Positions 1 through 7,781 of a stretch of 35,305 bases of DNA are shown in pieces. The first letter of the stretch is position 1; every line of letters begins with the position of its first letter. The notes beneath the pieces were generated by a model. It saw only the letters and a program-made list of their open reading frames with translations, was not told the DNA's origin and did no database searches. A program made the translations under genes and the position numbers. Source of the DNA: JBOFFC01 sp051648405 (GTDB lineage Bacteria > Planctomycetota > Planctomycetia > Pirellulales > Lacipirellulaceae); NCBI GenBank assembly GCA_051648405.1, contig JBOFFC010000110.1:1-35305 (forward strand), written 5' to 3'.

Positions 1-2
1 CG

Positions 3-848
3 GGTGGTTCTGGGGGTGGCTTCACGAGCGTCGCCGTTGACGTGTTCCCCGACGTGCGCCTCAACGCGCTGCTGGTGAACGCCACGCCGCGTGACTTGCA
101 GACCGTCGAGCAGTTGCTCCTCGTAATCGACCAACCGCGCGGGCCGGATCGGATCGAGGCGGCCGGCCGGCCACGGCTGATCCCCGTGGAGAACGCCAAC
201 GTGAACGCCGTCGCCGCGGTGGTGCGGCAGGTCTTCAGCGACCGACTCGACTCGGGGGGCGGGGGGGGAGGGGCCCCGGAGATCCGCCCCGAGCAGTTGC
301 TCGAAGCGCTCCGCGGCGGCGACGCCCCGAAGAAGCAGGAGCCGGAGAAGATGGCGCTCGGCATCGACGAGCGGAGCCGGTCGCTGGTCGTTCGGTCGTC
401 GCAGCCGCTCTACGAGGAGGTTGTGGCGCTCGTCGAGCTGCTCGACCGACCGGGGGTCGAGCCCCCCACGGCGACCCGCGTCGTTTCGCTGAAGAACACC
501 AGCGCCGCCGCGCTGCGCGACACCCTCGCGTCGCTCTTGGGGGACAAGGCGAAGCTGGGTGAAGCGGCGCGCGCGACGAGCGGGGGGGCCGCGAGCGGAG
601 CCCCCGCCGGCTCGTCGGGGGGGGCGGCAGCCCAACAGGACGGCGGCGGCGACTCCGAGCGCGACGCGCGGCGCCAGCAGCGCGAAATGATGGAGCGCGT
701 GGAACGCTTCCGACAGTTCCAGCGGATGATGGAACGCGGCGGGGGTATCCCCGGAGGTCCCGGCGGGGGTCGCGGCGGACGTGGCGGCGGGCAACGGGGT
801 GGGGGCGAGGGCCGCCCCCCCGGTGGCGGGCAGGGCGCAGGTCGCTAG
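3..848 (+). CDS. Secretin-like (NolW-repeat) protein, 3' part
   Basis: The reading frame is open from the left edge, so the true start lies outside the window; the first in-frame GTG (42) is not convincing as a start because homologous-looking sequence continues upstream of it. The visible part holds two or more secretin N-terminal (NolW/N-type) repeats, recognisable by the pattern DVRLNALLVNA...VEQLLLVIDQP near the start and VVSLKNTSAAALRDTLASLL around residues 147-166. Between them is a Gly-rich insert. The last 70 residues are Gly/Arg-rich (repeated GGRGG-like units) and surely disordered. In the family such repeats form periplasmic rings of type II/IV secretion channels, but planctomycetes carry many NolW proteins of unknown role, and no C-terminal secretin pore domain follows here. 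The stop codon overlaps that of the convergent EF-hand gene. Confidence 0.7.
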   Translation, partial: GGSGGGFTSVAVDVFPDVRLNALLVNATPRDLQTVEQLLLVIDQPRGPDRIEAAGRPRLIPVENANVNAVAAVVRQVFSDRLDSGGGGGGAPEIRPEQLLEALRGGDAPKKQEPEKMALGIDERSRSLVVRSSQPLYEEVVALVELLDRPGVEPPTATRVVSLKNTSAAALRDTLASLLGDKAKLGEAARATSGGAASGAPAGSSGGAAAQQDGGGDSERDARRQQREMMERVERFRQFQRMMERGGGIPGGPGGGRGGRGGGQRGGGEGRPPGGGQGAGR

Positions 849-1621
849 CGACCCGCGAGCGCCTCGTCCGGCGAGATGAAACCGTCGTTGTCGGCGTCGT
901 AGCGCTTGAACTGGCGGGCCGTCGATTCCGAGCGGCGGCCGTACTCGCTCATCGCAACCTGGCCGTCGCCGTTGCGGTCCCGCTCGGCGAACCAACCGGG
1001 GAGCCCTTCGGGGAGACGCTCGGCCGGGGTCTTCAGGCGATTCGACTTGCGGGCGTCGGCCTGCTTGTCGGCCGCGTTCTCTTTTGGTTTGCTGCGGTTA
1101 CTGACGCGCGCGAGCAGCTCGTCGAACGTGATCCGCCCGTCGGCGTCGGCGTCGGCCCGCTCGGGGTTGCCGCGGATCCGCTTCCACTCGTCCTCGGTCA
1201 GGACGCGGTCGCCGTTGCGATCGTAACGCTTGAACATGCCGGCGGCGTAGCGCTGGTCGCGGGCCGAAACGGGCTTGCTACCTGGCACGGGAGCGGCGCC
1301 AGCCGGTTGTCCCGCGGGGAGCCCGAACCCGGGGACGCCTCCCCCTTGCTGGACACCGCCGCCCGAACGGCGGGCCTCGAACTCCTGTGCTGCGCGGATT
1401 TGCTGCGGGTTGGGCATCACCGCGGCCTGTCCCTGCCCGGCCCGATCGAAAGTCCGCCCCGGCGTTCCTCGGCCGTACAGGCCGGGGGGCGTGCCATTGC
1501 GAGCGGCCTCGGCCGCTGCGCGGGGGTCGGGGCGCTGGGCGGCGGCCGGCAGCGCCGAGCAGGCGGCGATCGCGATCGCAACGACGATCGCTAGCGGGCT
1601 GAGTGCGCGGTTGGTTGTCAT
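845..1621 (-). CDS. Secreted EF-hand protein with four calcium loops
   Basis: 258 residues. The N-terminus is a signal peptide (hydrophobic AIVVAIAIAACSALPAAA, cleavage expected after AAA before Q). A Pro/Gly/Ala-rich low-complexity stretch follows (about residues 30-120). Four canonical 12-residue EF-hand loops are visible: DRNGDRVLTEDE, DADADGRITFDE, DRNGDGQVAMSE and DADNDGFISPDE. Each has acidic or Asn residues at positions 1, 3 and 5 and Glu at position 12, so all four should bind calcium. The loops form two pairs separated by a Lys/Arg-rich linker. Such secreted EF-hand proteins are abundant in planctomycetes; function unknown. The gene converges on the secretin-like gene and shares CTAG (845-848) with it, and is divergent from cinA across a 187-bp gap. 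Confidence 0.85.
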   Translation of the reverse strand: MTTNRALSPLAIVVAIAIAACSALPAAAQRPDPRAAAEAARNGTPPGLYGRGTPGRTFDRAGQGQAAVMPNPQQIRAAQEFEARRSGGGVQQGGGVPGFGLPAGQPAGAAPVPGSKPVSARDQRYAAGMFKRYDRNGDRVLTEDEWKRIRGNPERADADADGRITFDELLARVSNRSKPKENAADKQADARKSNRLKTPAERLPEGLPGWFAERDRNGDGQVAMSEYGRRSESTARQFKRYDADNDGFISPDEALAGR

Positions 1622-1808
1622 CGGGCTTGGGTCTCGAGAAGGAACCGTCGGGCGACGCGTTTCACAGACGCCCTTCGAGCGGTCTTCCTATTGTAGGCAG
1701 CCGCGGAGCCGCCTGGCCTGGGCGGAGGGGCCCCGACGGGAGAGAATCCACCCCCTGCACAGCCGCTCTCCCCGTCGCAACTCCCCACTCCGCGCCACCC
1801 CAACTGTT

Positions 1809-3053
1809 ATGAGCGAATCGCAAGCGTTGGGGCTTCAGGCGGAGGTGATCGCGATCGGCGACGAGCTGACAACCGGCCAGCGGCTCGACACCAACACCCA
1901 GTGGCTCAGCCAGCGGCTTGGGGACCTCGGGGTGCGCGTGGTGCGGCACACGACGGTCGCCGACGACCTCGACGAGAACGTCGCCGCGTTCCGCGGCGCG
2001 TCGCGGCGCGTCGATCTGGTGATCGCGACTGGGGGCCTAGGTCCGACGGCCGACGACCTCACGCGCGACGCGATCGCCGACGCCGCCGGGGTCCCCCTGC
2101 GGATCGACCCCGCGCAGCTCGCACACGTAGAGCACTTGTTCCGATCGCGCGGCCGGGTCATGCCCCCGCAAAACGCTCGCCAGGCGGAGTTCCCGGTCGG
2201 CGCCAACCCGATCCCCAACCCGGGGGGGACGGCACCGGGGATCGACATCGTGATGCCCGCGCCGCTGCGGGCGCGGGTCTTCGCGCTCCCGGGCGTGCCG
2301 GCCGAGATGCGGCAGATGTGGGACCTCACCGTCGCCCCCGCGATCCGCGCGATGCGGCCCGATGAGCGCGTCGTGCGGCACTATTTGATGAAGTGCTTCG
2401 GCGTGGGGGAGAGCACGCTCGAGGGGATGGTCCCCGGGCTGATCGACCGCGAGCGCGAGCCGCGCGTCGGGATCACGGCGAGCCTCGGGACGATCTCGCT
2501 CCGCATCACGTCGTCGGCGACCGACGAAGCGGCTTGCCGCTTGGCGATCGAGCCCACGCTCAACGAGGTCCGCGCCGCCCTGGGCAACCTGGTGTTTGCC
2601 GAAGGATTCCAAGGCGAGGCAAGCCCGCTCGCGGGCGTGCTGACGGACGATTTCGACCTGGCCGCGTGCGTCGTGCATTCGCTCTCTGCACGCGGGGAAA
2701 GCGTCGCGACGATCGAGGCCTGGACGGCCGGCGAGCTCGCGCGGTCGCTCGCCCTTGCGGATCCCGGGCTGGGGGCGTTCCGCGGGGGGGAAGTGGTCGC
2801 CGCGACCGAGCGGGGGGCCGACGACGGGACCGCTGCCGCCGCGAGCCGCCTGCGGCGCGAGCGGGGAGTTGACTACGCGCTGGCGATCGGGCCGCTCGTC
2901 GAAGAGAGCCGCGTCGCGAACTCGGTCGTCGCGCTGGCCACCCCCGAGGGGGTCGAAGTGAAACGCTCCCCCGTGTTCGGGCACCCCTCGATCCATCACC
3001 CCTGGGCGGCGAAGCTGGCGCTCAACCTTTTGAGGTTGCGACTGAGCGACTAA
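1809..3053 (+). CDS. cinA: CinA family protein with degenerate C-terminal amidase domain
   Basis: 414 residues from ATG 1809; the frame is open further upstream but homology begins at AEVIAIGDELTTGQRLDTNT. The N-terminal molybdopterin-binding-like domain (COG1058, residues about 10-180) is well conserved, including VIATGGLGPTADDLTRDA and PGVPAEM; in characterised homologues it hydrolyses ADP-ribose. The C-terminal domain should be a PncC-type NMN deamidase with an ESCTGG motif, but here the equivalent is EAWTAG, so the Ser and Cys are lost, and the downstream TGIAGP-like motif is replaced by IGPLVE. I infer that the deamidase half is inactive. The neighbour nadE also acts in NAD metabolism, which fits a pyridine-nucleotide context. 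It is divergent from the EF-hand gene and followed by a palindromic repeat. Confidence 0.85.
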   Translation: MSESQALGLQAEVIAIGDELTTGQRLDTNTQWLSQRLGDLGVRVVRHTTVADDLDENVAAFRGASRRVDLVIATGGLGPTADDLTRDAIADAAGVPLRIDPAQLAHVEHLFRSRGRVMPPQNARQAEFPVGANPIPNPGGTAPGIDIVMPAPLRARVFALPGVPAEMRQMWDLTVAPAIRAMRPDERVVRHYLMKCFGVGESTLEGMVPGLIDREREPRVGITASLGTISLRITSSATDEAACRLAIEPTLNEVRAALGNLVFAEGFQGEASPLAGVLTDDFDLAACVVHSLSARGESVATIEAWTAGELARSLALADPGLGAFRGGEVVAATERGADDGTAAAASRLRRERGVDYALAIGPLVEESRVANSVVALATPEGVEVKRSPVFGHPSIHHPWAAKLALNLLRLRLSD

Positions 3054-3079
3054 TTCGATGCTAACGCGCTGCACGCGTT

Positions 3080-3180
3080 CCCCCCTCCTCCTTTAGGGGG
3101 AGGGGTCGCGGGAGGGGATGACCTGGGTACCAGCTTCAAAACCCCCTCCCCTAGCCCCTCCCCCTAAAGGGGGAGGGGGA
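3080..3180. repeat. G/C-rich palindromic element, copy A
   Basis: About 100 bp between cinA and nadE. A left arm (C-rich run, TTTA, G-rich run, then TCGCGGGAGGGG) and a right arm (ACCCCCTCCCCTAGCCCC followed by TCCCCCTAAAGGGGGA) are near-inverted copies around a 24-bp core containing CTGGGTACCAG. Each arm is itself a hairpin. The right arm is almost identical to the sequence at 34145-34182 after the DUF559 gene, and the core resembles the reverse complement of that in the copy at 9485-9588. No ORF of its own. Confidence 0.85.
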
Positions 3181-3209
3181 CACTGGTACTCGAATCGATT
3201 GAAATCCGC

Positions 3210-5141
3210 ATGACTCGCACGCTCCGACTCGGCGCCGCGTCGCTCAATCAGACCCCGGTCGATTGGACCGGTAACCGCCTGCGCGCCGTCGCCGCGATCG
3301 AGGCCGCGCGCGACGCGGGGGTCGGCCTGCTGTGCCTGCCGGAGCTCGCCGTCAGCGCCTACGGCTGCGAAGACCTGTACTACGCGCCCCACGTGCGGCA
3401 GCGTTCGCTCGCCGAGCTCGCGCTGCTGCTCCCCGCGACCAAACGGATCGCCGTGGCGATCGGCCTGGCGGTTGAGTGCGACGGGGCCCTCTACAACGCG
3501 GCCGCGATGATCGCCGACGGCGCGCTCCTGGGCTTCTACTGCAAGCAGTTCCTCGCCGACGACGGCATCCACTACGAGCCGCGGTGGTTCAAGCCGTGGC
3601 CCGCGGGCGAGGCGCGCGAAGTCGAGTTCGCCGGGCGCAACGTGCCGATCGGCGACGTGATGTTCGAGCTCGGCGGTCTGCGTGTCGGCTTCGAGGTCTG
3701 CCGCGACGCGTGGGTGGCGGACCGCCCGGCCTGCCGCATGGCTGCGCGGGGCGTGCACGTAGCGCTGAACCCCTCGGCGAGCCACTTCGCGCTCGGCAAG
3801 CAGGCGATCCGCGAGGGGCTCGCGACGCGCGGCGCCGGCCTTGTCGGGGGCGCCTACGCGTACGCGAACCTGCTCGGCTGCGAGGCGGGTAGGGCGATCT
3901 TCGACGGGGGGACGCTGATCGCGACCGCGAAGCCGGGCTTCGAGGGGCGCCTGGTTGCGGCCGGCGAGCGGTTCTCGTTCGCCGACCACTCGCTCGTGTG
4001 GTCCGACGTCGAGGTCAACGAGCGCCCCCCGGCGACCGAAGACATCCCGGTGATCACGCACCCGTTCGACCCCGTCGCGGCGAGCGGCCGCGTCGCCGCC
4101 ACGCCCCCCCCGTTTCCGGCCGCGCGCTGGGAGGTCGGGCCGCACCTGCGTCACGAGGAGGTCGCCCGCGCGCTGGCGATCGGCGTGGGGGACTACCTGC
4201 GCAAGAGCGGCGCGCGGGGCTTCGTGCTGTCGCTCAGTGGGGGCGCCGACTCGGCCGCCTGCGCGGCGCTGGTGTGGATCATGGTAAAGCTCGCGGGACC
4301 GCTCTTGAGCCGTCGGCTGCCCACGGTCGGCGACGCGACCACGGCCGAGGAAGCGGTCGGCCGCTTGCTGACGACCGTCTACCAATCGACGCGGAACTCG
4401 TCCGACGTGACCCGCAACGCCGCGCGGGCCGTCGCCGAAGCGGTCGGCGCCGAGCATCGCGAGTGGAGCATCGACGACCTCGTCGAGCGCTACACGGCGA
4501 TCGTCGGCGACGCGATCGGGCGCGAGCTCTCGTGGAAGACCGACGACGTCACGCTGCAAAACGTGCAGGCGCGCGTCCGCTCGCCCGGCGTCTGGATGCT
4601 CGCGAACCTCAAGAACTCGTTGCTGCTGGCGACGGGCAATCGCAGCGAGGCGTCCGTCGGCTACTGCACGATGGACGGCGACACCTCGGGGGGCCTCGCG
4701 CCGATCGCGGGGCTCGACAAGGCGACGCTCCGCGTGTGGCTGCGCTGGCTCGAAGCGACGGGCCCCGAGGGGGTCGGCCCCCTCGCCTCGCTCGGCGCCG
4801 TGAACGCCCAGGCGCCGACCGCCGAGCTGCGGCCCCTCGCCGAGCACCAGACCGACGAACGCGACTTGATGCCGTACCCCGTGCTGGACGCGATCGAACG
4901 GTCGCTGGTCGCGCGGCTCGAAGGCCACGACACGGCCCTCGCGACGATCACCAAGCGCTTCCCCGAGCACACCCCCGAGCGGCTTGGCGCGTGGCTCGAG
5001 CGCTTCGAGCGGCTGTGGCGGGCGAGCCAATGGAAGCGCGAGCGCCTCGCCCCGTCGTTCCACCTCGACACGCACAGCGTCGATCCGAAGACCTTCCGGC
5101 GCTGGCCGATCCTGTCGGCCCCGCCGTGGGACGCGACGTAG
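3210..5141 (+). CDS. nadE: Glutamine-dependent NAD+ synthetase
   Basis: 643 residues. Catalyses the ATP-dependent amidation of nicotinic acid adenine dinucleotide to NAD+, with ammonia from glutamine; cytoplasmic. The N-terminal nitrilase-fold glutaminase domain (about 1-275) shows the Glu-Lys-Cys triad in LPELAVSAYGCED, FYCKQFLADDG and FEVCRDAW. The C-terminal ATP-pyrophosphatase domain has the P-loop LSLSGGADSAACAAL near residue 340 and conserved TGNRSEASVGYCTMDGD. The length matches the two-domain family. ATG 3210 begins at the start of homology; the Shine-Dalgarno sequence is weak. A palindromic repeat separates it from cinA upstream, and a heptamer repeat separates it from the convergent rlmKL gene. 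Confidence 0.95.
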   Translation: MTRTLRLGAASLNQTPVDWTGNRLRAVAAIEAARDAGVGLLCLPELAVSAYGCEDLYYAPHVRQRSLAELALLLPATKRIAVAIGLAVECDGALYNAAAMIADGALLGFYCKQFLADDGIHYEPRWFKPWPAGEAREVEFAGRNVPIGDVMFELGGLRVGFEVCRDAWVADRPACRMAARGVHVALNPSASHFALGKQAIREGLATRGAGLVGGAYAYANLLGCEAGRAIFDGGTLIATAKPGFEGRLVAAGERFSFADHSLVWSDVEVNERPPATEDIPVITHPFDPVAASGRVAATPPPFPAARWEVGPHLRHEEVARALAIGVGDYLRKSGARGFVLSLSGGADSAACAALVWIMVKLAGPLLSRRLPTVGDATTAEEAVGRLLTTVYQSTRNSSDVTRNAARAVAEAVGAEHREWSIDDLVERYTAIVGDAIGRELSWKTDDVTLQNVQARVRSPGVWMLANLKNSLLLATGNRSEASVGYCTMDGDTSGGLAPIAGLDKATLRVWLRWLEATGPEGVGPLASLGAVNAQAPTAELRPLAEHQTDERDLMPYPVLDAIERSLVARLEGHDTALATITKRFPEHTPERLGAWLERFERLWRASQWKRERLAPSFHLDTHSVDPKTFRRWPILSAPPWDAT

Positions 5142-5188
5142 TCGCGCTGTCGCGCCGAGCCGCGACCGTCAATGGAGCGACCGATAGA

Positions 5189-5314
5189 GCACCAAGCACC
5201 AAGCACCAAGCACCAAGCACCAAGCACCAAGCACCAAGCACCAAGACGCGCAAGCGTTTGGCTACTGCCCTCTGCCTGCTGCCTGCTGCCCACTCATTCG
5301 GTCATTGGTGCTCA
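5189..5314. repeat. Heptamer mosaic repeat element 1
   Basis: Between the convergent nadE and rlmKL genes. Eight perfect copies of GCACCAA run from 5189 to 5244. After two or three degenerate units come TGCCCTC, TGCCTGC, TGCCTGC, TGCCCAC (5266-5293), then TCATTCG, GTCATTG, GTGCTCA (5294-5314). Every unit stays in the same 7-bp register over 126 bp. The right end is roughly the reverse complement of GCACCAA/TGACCAA units, so the element can fold on itself. The last heptamer contains the TCA that is the stop codon of rlmKL on the minus strand. Confidence 0.9.
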
Positions 5315-7657
5315 CTCTTTTCGCAACAACCAGCAGCGGTGGATGCGTTCGTTGCGGAAGTCTTCGGGGACTGTCTGGCGGCTGATCTCGCGTGCGGCGA
5401 GGCCGTGGAGCGCCGACTCGTCGAACTTGAAGCGGCGGAAGTTCGTCGAGAAGTAGACCCGGCCCCCGGGCGCGAGCCGCTCGGCGAGGGCGTTGAGCAG
5501 CGGCACGGCGTCGCGCTGCACGTCCCAGTCCTCGTCGAGCCGCTTGCTGTTAGAGAACGTCGGCGGGTCGAGCACCACCAGGTCGAGCAGCTCTCCCTTC
5601 GGCAACGCGTGGACGTACGCCCGGCCGTCGCCGCGGACGAAGCGGTGCTGCGGGCCGGCCAGGTCGTTCCGACGCAGGTTCTCCTCGGCCGCGTACAGAT
5701 ACGTTGCGGAGAGGTCGATGGTTGTCGTCTCGGACGCCCCGCCGGCGGCGGCGTACACGGTGAAGGCGCCGGTGTAGCCGAACAGGTTGAGGAACCGCTT
5801 GCCATTCGCCGCGTCGCGGACCATCCCGCGCGTCACGCGGTGGTCGAGGAACAAGCCCGTGTCGAGGTAGTCGGAGAGGTTCACGCGGAACCGGAGGCCC
5901 CCCTCGGTGACGATGCGCTCGGCGCCCGCGTCGCTGAACCGCTCGTACTGCGCGTCGCCGCGCTGCCGCTCGCGGCGCTTGAGGAACACCAGCTCGCGCG
6001 GCGTCTCGAGCACCTCGGCGACGACGCCGATCATCAGGTCGAGCCAATCGGCGTGCTCGGCGACGGTCCGCTCGTGCGGCCGCTCGTACTCGGCGACGTG
6101 GGCCGCGTCGCCGTAGCGATCGACGGCCAGCGGCACGTCGGGGACGTCCCGGTCGTAGAGCCGGTAGCAGGTGATCCCCCGCGCGGGCCACTTGCGTAGG
6201 TGCCGCGCCCGGGCCCGCAGGCGGTTGCCGAACTCGCGCGCTTGGCGCTCGGCCTCGGGGCGCAGGCCGCCGAAGGCCGGTTTGGGAGGGGCTTTGGAGG
6301 GGGCTTTCGGCTGCCGGCGTTCGGTTGTCAGCGAGGGGCTCTCGGCGATCGGCTCTCGGCCTTCGCTGCCCGTCTCTGCCTGCCCACGGGCGTCTGCCTG
6401 CTGCCAACTCCCCTCTGCCTGCTGCCCGCTGGCCTCTGCCTGCTGCCCGCTGGCGTCTGTTTGCTGCCCGGTGGCCTCTGCGTCTGGGCCGCTTGCCGCC
6501 GCCCGCCGCTTCTCCGGCGACAGCCACTTGGGCCCGTGGAACTGGTAGTAGGTGCACTCGATGCGGCCGTTGTAGAGTTTGCGGCGTTTCGAGGCGGGCT
6601 GGCCGACGAGCTGCTCGAAGTCGGGCCAGGCGGTGAGCACGAAGTGCGACCAAGTCGTAAGCCTGCGCAGCACGCCGGGCATCGAGCGGTAGAGCGCCCC
6701 GACTTCGTCGCGGTCGCCGATCCGCTCGCCGTACGGCGGGTTGGTCACCAGGCAACCGTAGGGGCGGCTGCTGGAGAGCTCGGCGAACTCGCGGCGTTGG
6801 AAGTGGATGTCCCCCTCGACGCCGGCCGCTTCGGCGTGCAGCCGGGCGAGGCGGAGGGCCTCTTCGTTCGAGTCGGTCGCAAGCAGGCGTTCTTCGAGGT
6901 CGGGCTTCGCGCGGCGGGCGGCTGAGGCTCGGACCCCCGGCCAGTTGGCGGCCCGCATCCGCGGCCACGCCTCGCAGAGGAAGTTCCGCCGCGCGCCGGG
7001 CGCGATGTCGCGGCCGATTAGCGCCGCCTCGATCGGCAGGGTCCCCGTCCCGCAGAACGGGTCCCAGAAGGGCCGCTCGGCACGCCAGCGGCTGAGCAGC
7101 ACCATCGCGGCGGCGAGCGTCTCGCGCAGCGGCGCCTCGCCGACGTAGCGCCGGTAGCCCCGCTTGTGGAGCCCCACGCCGGTCGTGTCGAGGCACAGCG
7201 TCGCCTCGTCGTTCAGGAGCATCACCTCGACGGGGAACTCGGGGCCCGTCTCGGGGACGTCCCCCTCGGCGCCGTGCCCGTGAGCCTCGCGCAGGTGCTC
7301 GACGAGCGCCTTCTTCACGATCCGCTGGCAGGCGGGGACGCTCGCCAGTTGCGACTTGTGGGACTTGCCGCTCACGGGGAACTGCCCCCCCGGGGCGATC
7401 CAGTCTCCCCACGGCGCCGCGCGGGCCAGGTCGAAGAGCAGCCCGAAGTCGGTCGCCGGGGCGTGCGCCACGCGCACCAGCACCCGCTCGGCCGTGCGGA
7501 GCCACAGGTTCGCCTGGGCGATCGCCGACTCGTCGCCGAGGAACAGCACTCGCCCCGGGGTCACGACGCGGGCCTCGTACCCGAGCGCTTCGAGCTCGTG
7601 GCGAACAACGGTCTCGAGGCCGAACGAGGCGGTCGCGATCAGCTCGAGCGGGGGCAC
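5312..7657 (-). CDS. rlmL: Bifunctional 23S rRNA guanine methyltransferase RlmKL-type
   Basis: 781 residues, GTG start. Predicted to methylate G2445 (N2, RlmL half) and G2069 (N7, RlmK half) of 23S rRNA. The RlmL half (about 1-385) has a ferredoxin-like/THUMP region with WLRTAERVLVRVA, SAM motif DPFCGTGTLPIEAA (about 197) and catalytic motif VTNPPYGERIG (about 304). The RlmK half (about 460-781) has FLNLFGYTGAF (about 620), the SAM-binding acidic residue in TTTIDLSATYL, and LDPPTFSNSKR (about 696). The two halves are joined by a linker containing about four tandem seven-residue repeats (GQQAEAS-like, about 393-421) encoded by a 7-bp-unit DNA array at 6395-6478. The length is larger than the roughly 700 residues of E. 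coli RlmL because of this linker. Its stop codon lies in heptamer element 1. Confidence 0.92.
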   Translation of the reverse strand: MPPLELIATASFGLETVVRHELEALGYEARVVTPGRVLFLGDESAIAQANLWLRTAERVLVRVAHAPATDFGLLFDLARAAPWGDWIAPGGQFPVSGKSHKSQLASVPACQRIVKKALVEHLREAHGHGAEGDVPETGPEFPVEVMLLNDEATLCLDTTGVGLHKRGYRRYVGEAPLRETLAAAMVLLSRWRAERPFWDPFCGTGTLPIEAALIGRDIAPGARRNFLCEAWPRMRAANWPGVRASAARRAKPDLEERLLATDSNEEALRLARLHAEAAGVEGDIHFQRREFAELSSSRPYGCLVTNPPYGERIGDRDEVGALYRSMPGVLRRLTTWSHFVLTAWPDFEQLVGQPASKRRKLYNGRIECTYYQFHGPKWLSPEKRRAAASGPDAEATGQQTDASGQQAEASGQQAEGSWQQADARGQAETGSEGREPIAESPSLTTERRQPKAPSKAPPKPAFGGLRPEAERQAREFGNRLRARARHLRKWPARGITCYRLYDRDVPDVPLAVDRYGDAAHVAEYERPHERTVAEHADWLDLMIGVVAEVLETPRELVFLKRRERQRGDAQYERFSDAGAERIVTEGGLRFRVNLSDYLDTGLFLDHRVTRGMVRDAANGKRFLNLFGYTGAFTVYAAAGGASETTTIDLSATYLYAAEENLRRNDLAGPQHRFVRGDGRAYVHALPKGELLDLVVLDPPTFSNSKRLDEDWDVQRDAVPLLNALAERLAPGGRVYFSTNFRRFKFDESALHGLAAREISRQTVPEDFRNERIHRCWLLRKE
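6395..6478. repeat. In-frame heptamer array inside rlmL
   Basis: Four 21-bp units, each three 7-bp words, such as TGCCTGC-TGCCCGC-TGGCCTC on the plus strand. Because 21 bp is seven codons, the array adds a heptad amino-acid repeat (GQQTDAS, GQQAEAS, GQQAEGS, WQQADAR) without a frameshift. The word TGCCTGC is the same as in the element just past the gene's 3' end (5273-5286). Confidence 0.88.
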
Positions 7658-7697
7658 ACGGTACTCAGTCTGCCGAGAGCGGGGTCAGTTGAAGCTA

Positions 7698-7771
7698 GAC
7701 AGGATGACGGGATGAGAAGCGATCGATAGGAACAAATCCTGTTCGTCGCTTCTTCATCCTGAAATCCTGTC
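7698..7771. repeat. 29-bp-arm inverted repeat between DUF2608 gene and rlmL
   Basis: The left arm 7698-7726 (GACAGGAT...GGATGA...GAAGCGA) and right arm 7743-7771 are near-perfect inverted copies of 29 bp; the spacer has a small inner AGGA/TCCT pair. The arms contain periodic CAGGAT words, a type of dispersed repeat found in many genomes. It lies in the gap between two minus-strand genes and could act as an mRNA stem-loop or partial terminator; no U-run follows. Confidence 0.75.
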
Positions 7772-7781
7772 AGGCGTCTGT

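Noticed and set aside
3093..5075. A 660-codon open frame antisense to nadE
   Set aside because: It is Arg/Ala/Gly-rich with no recognisable domain and lies wholly opposite a clearly conserved gene; long antisense frames are expected at this GC content.
5189..5244. CRISPR-like array
   Set aside because: The units are contiguous 7-bp words without spacers, and no cas gene is in the window.
3998..6199. A 733-codon plus-strand frame across nadE, the heptamer element and the end of rlmL
   Set aside because: It crosses two real convergent genes in other frames and its translation is low-complexity Arg/Ala.
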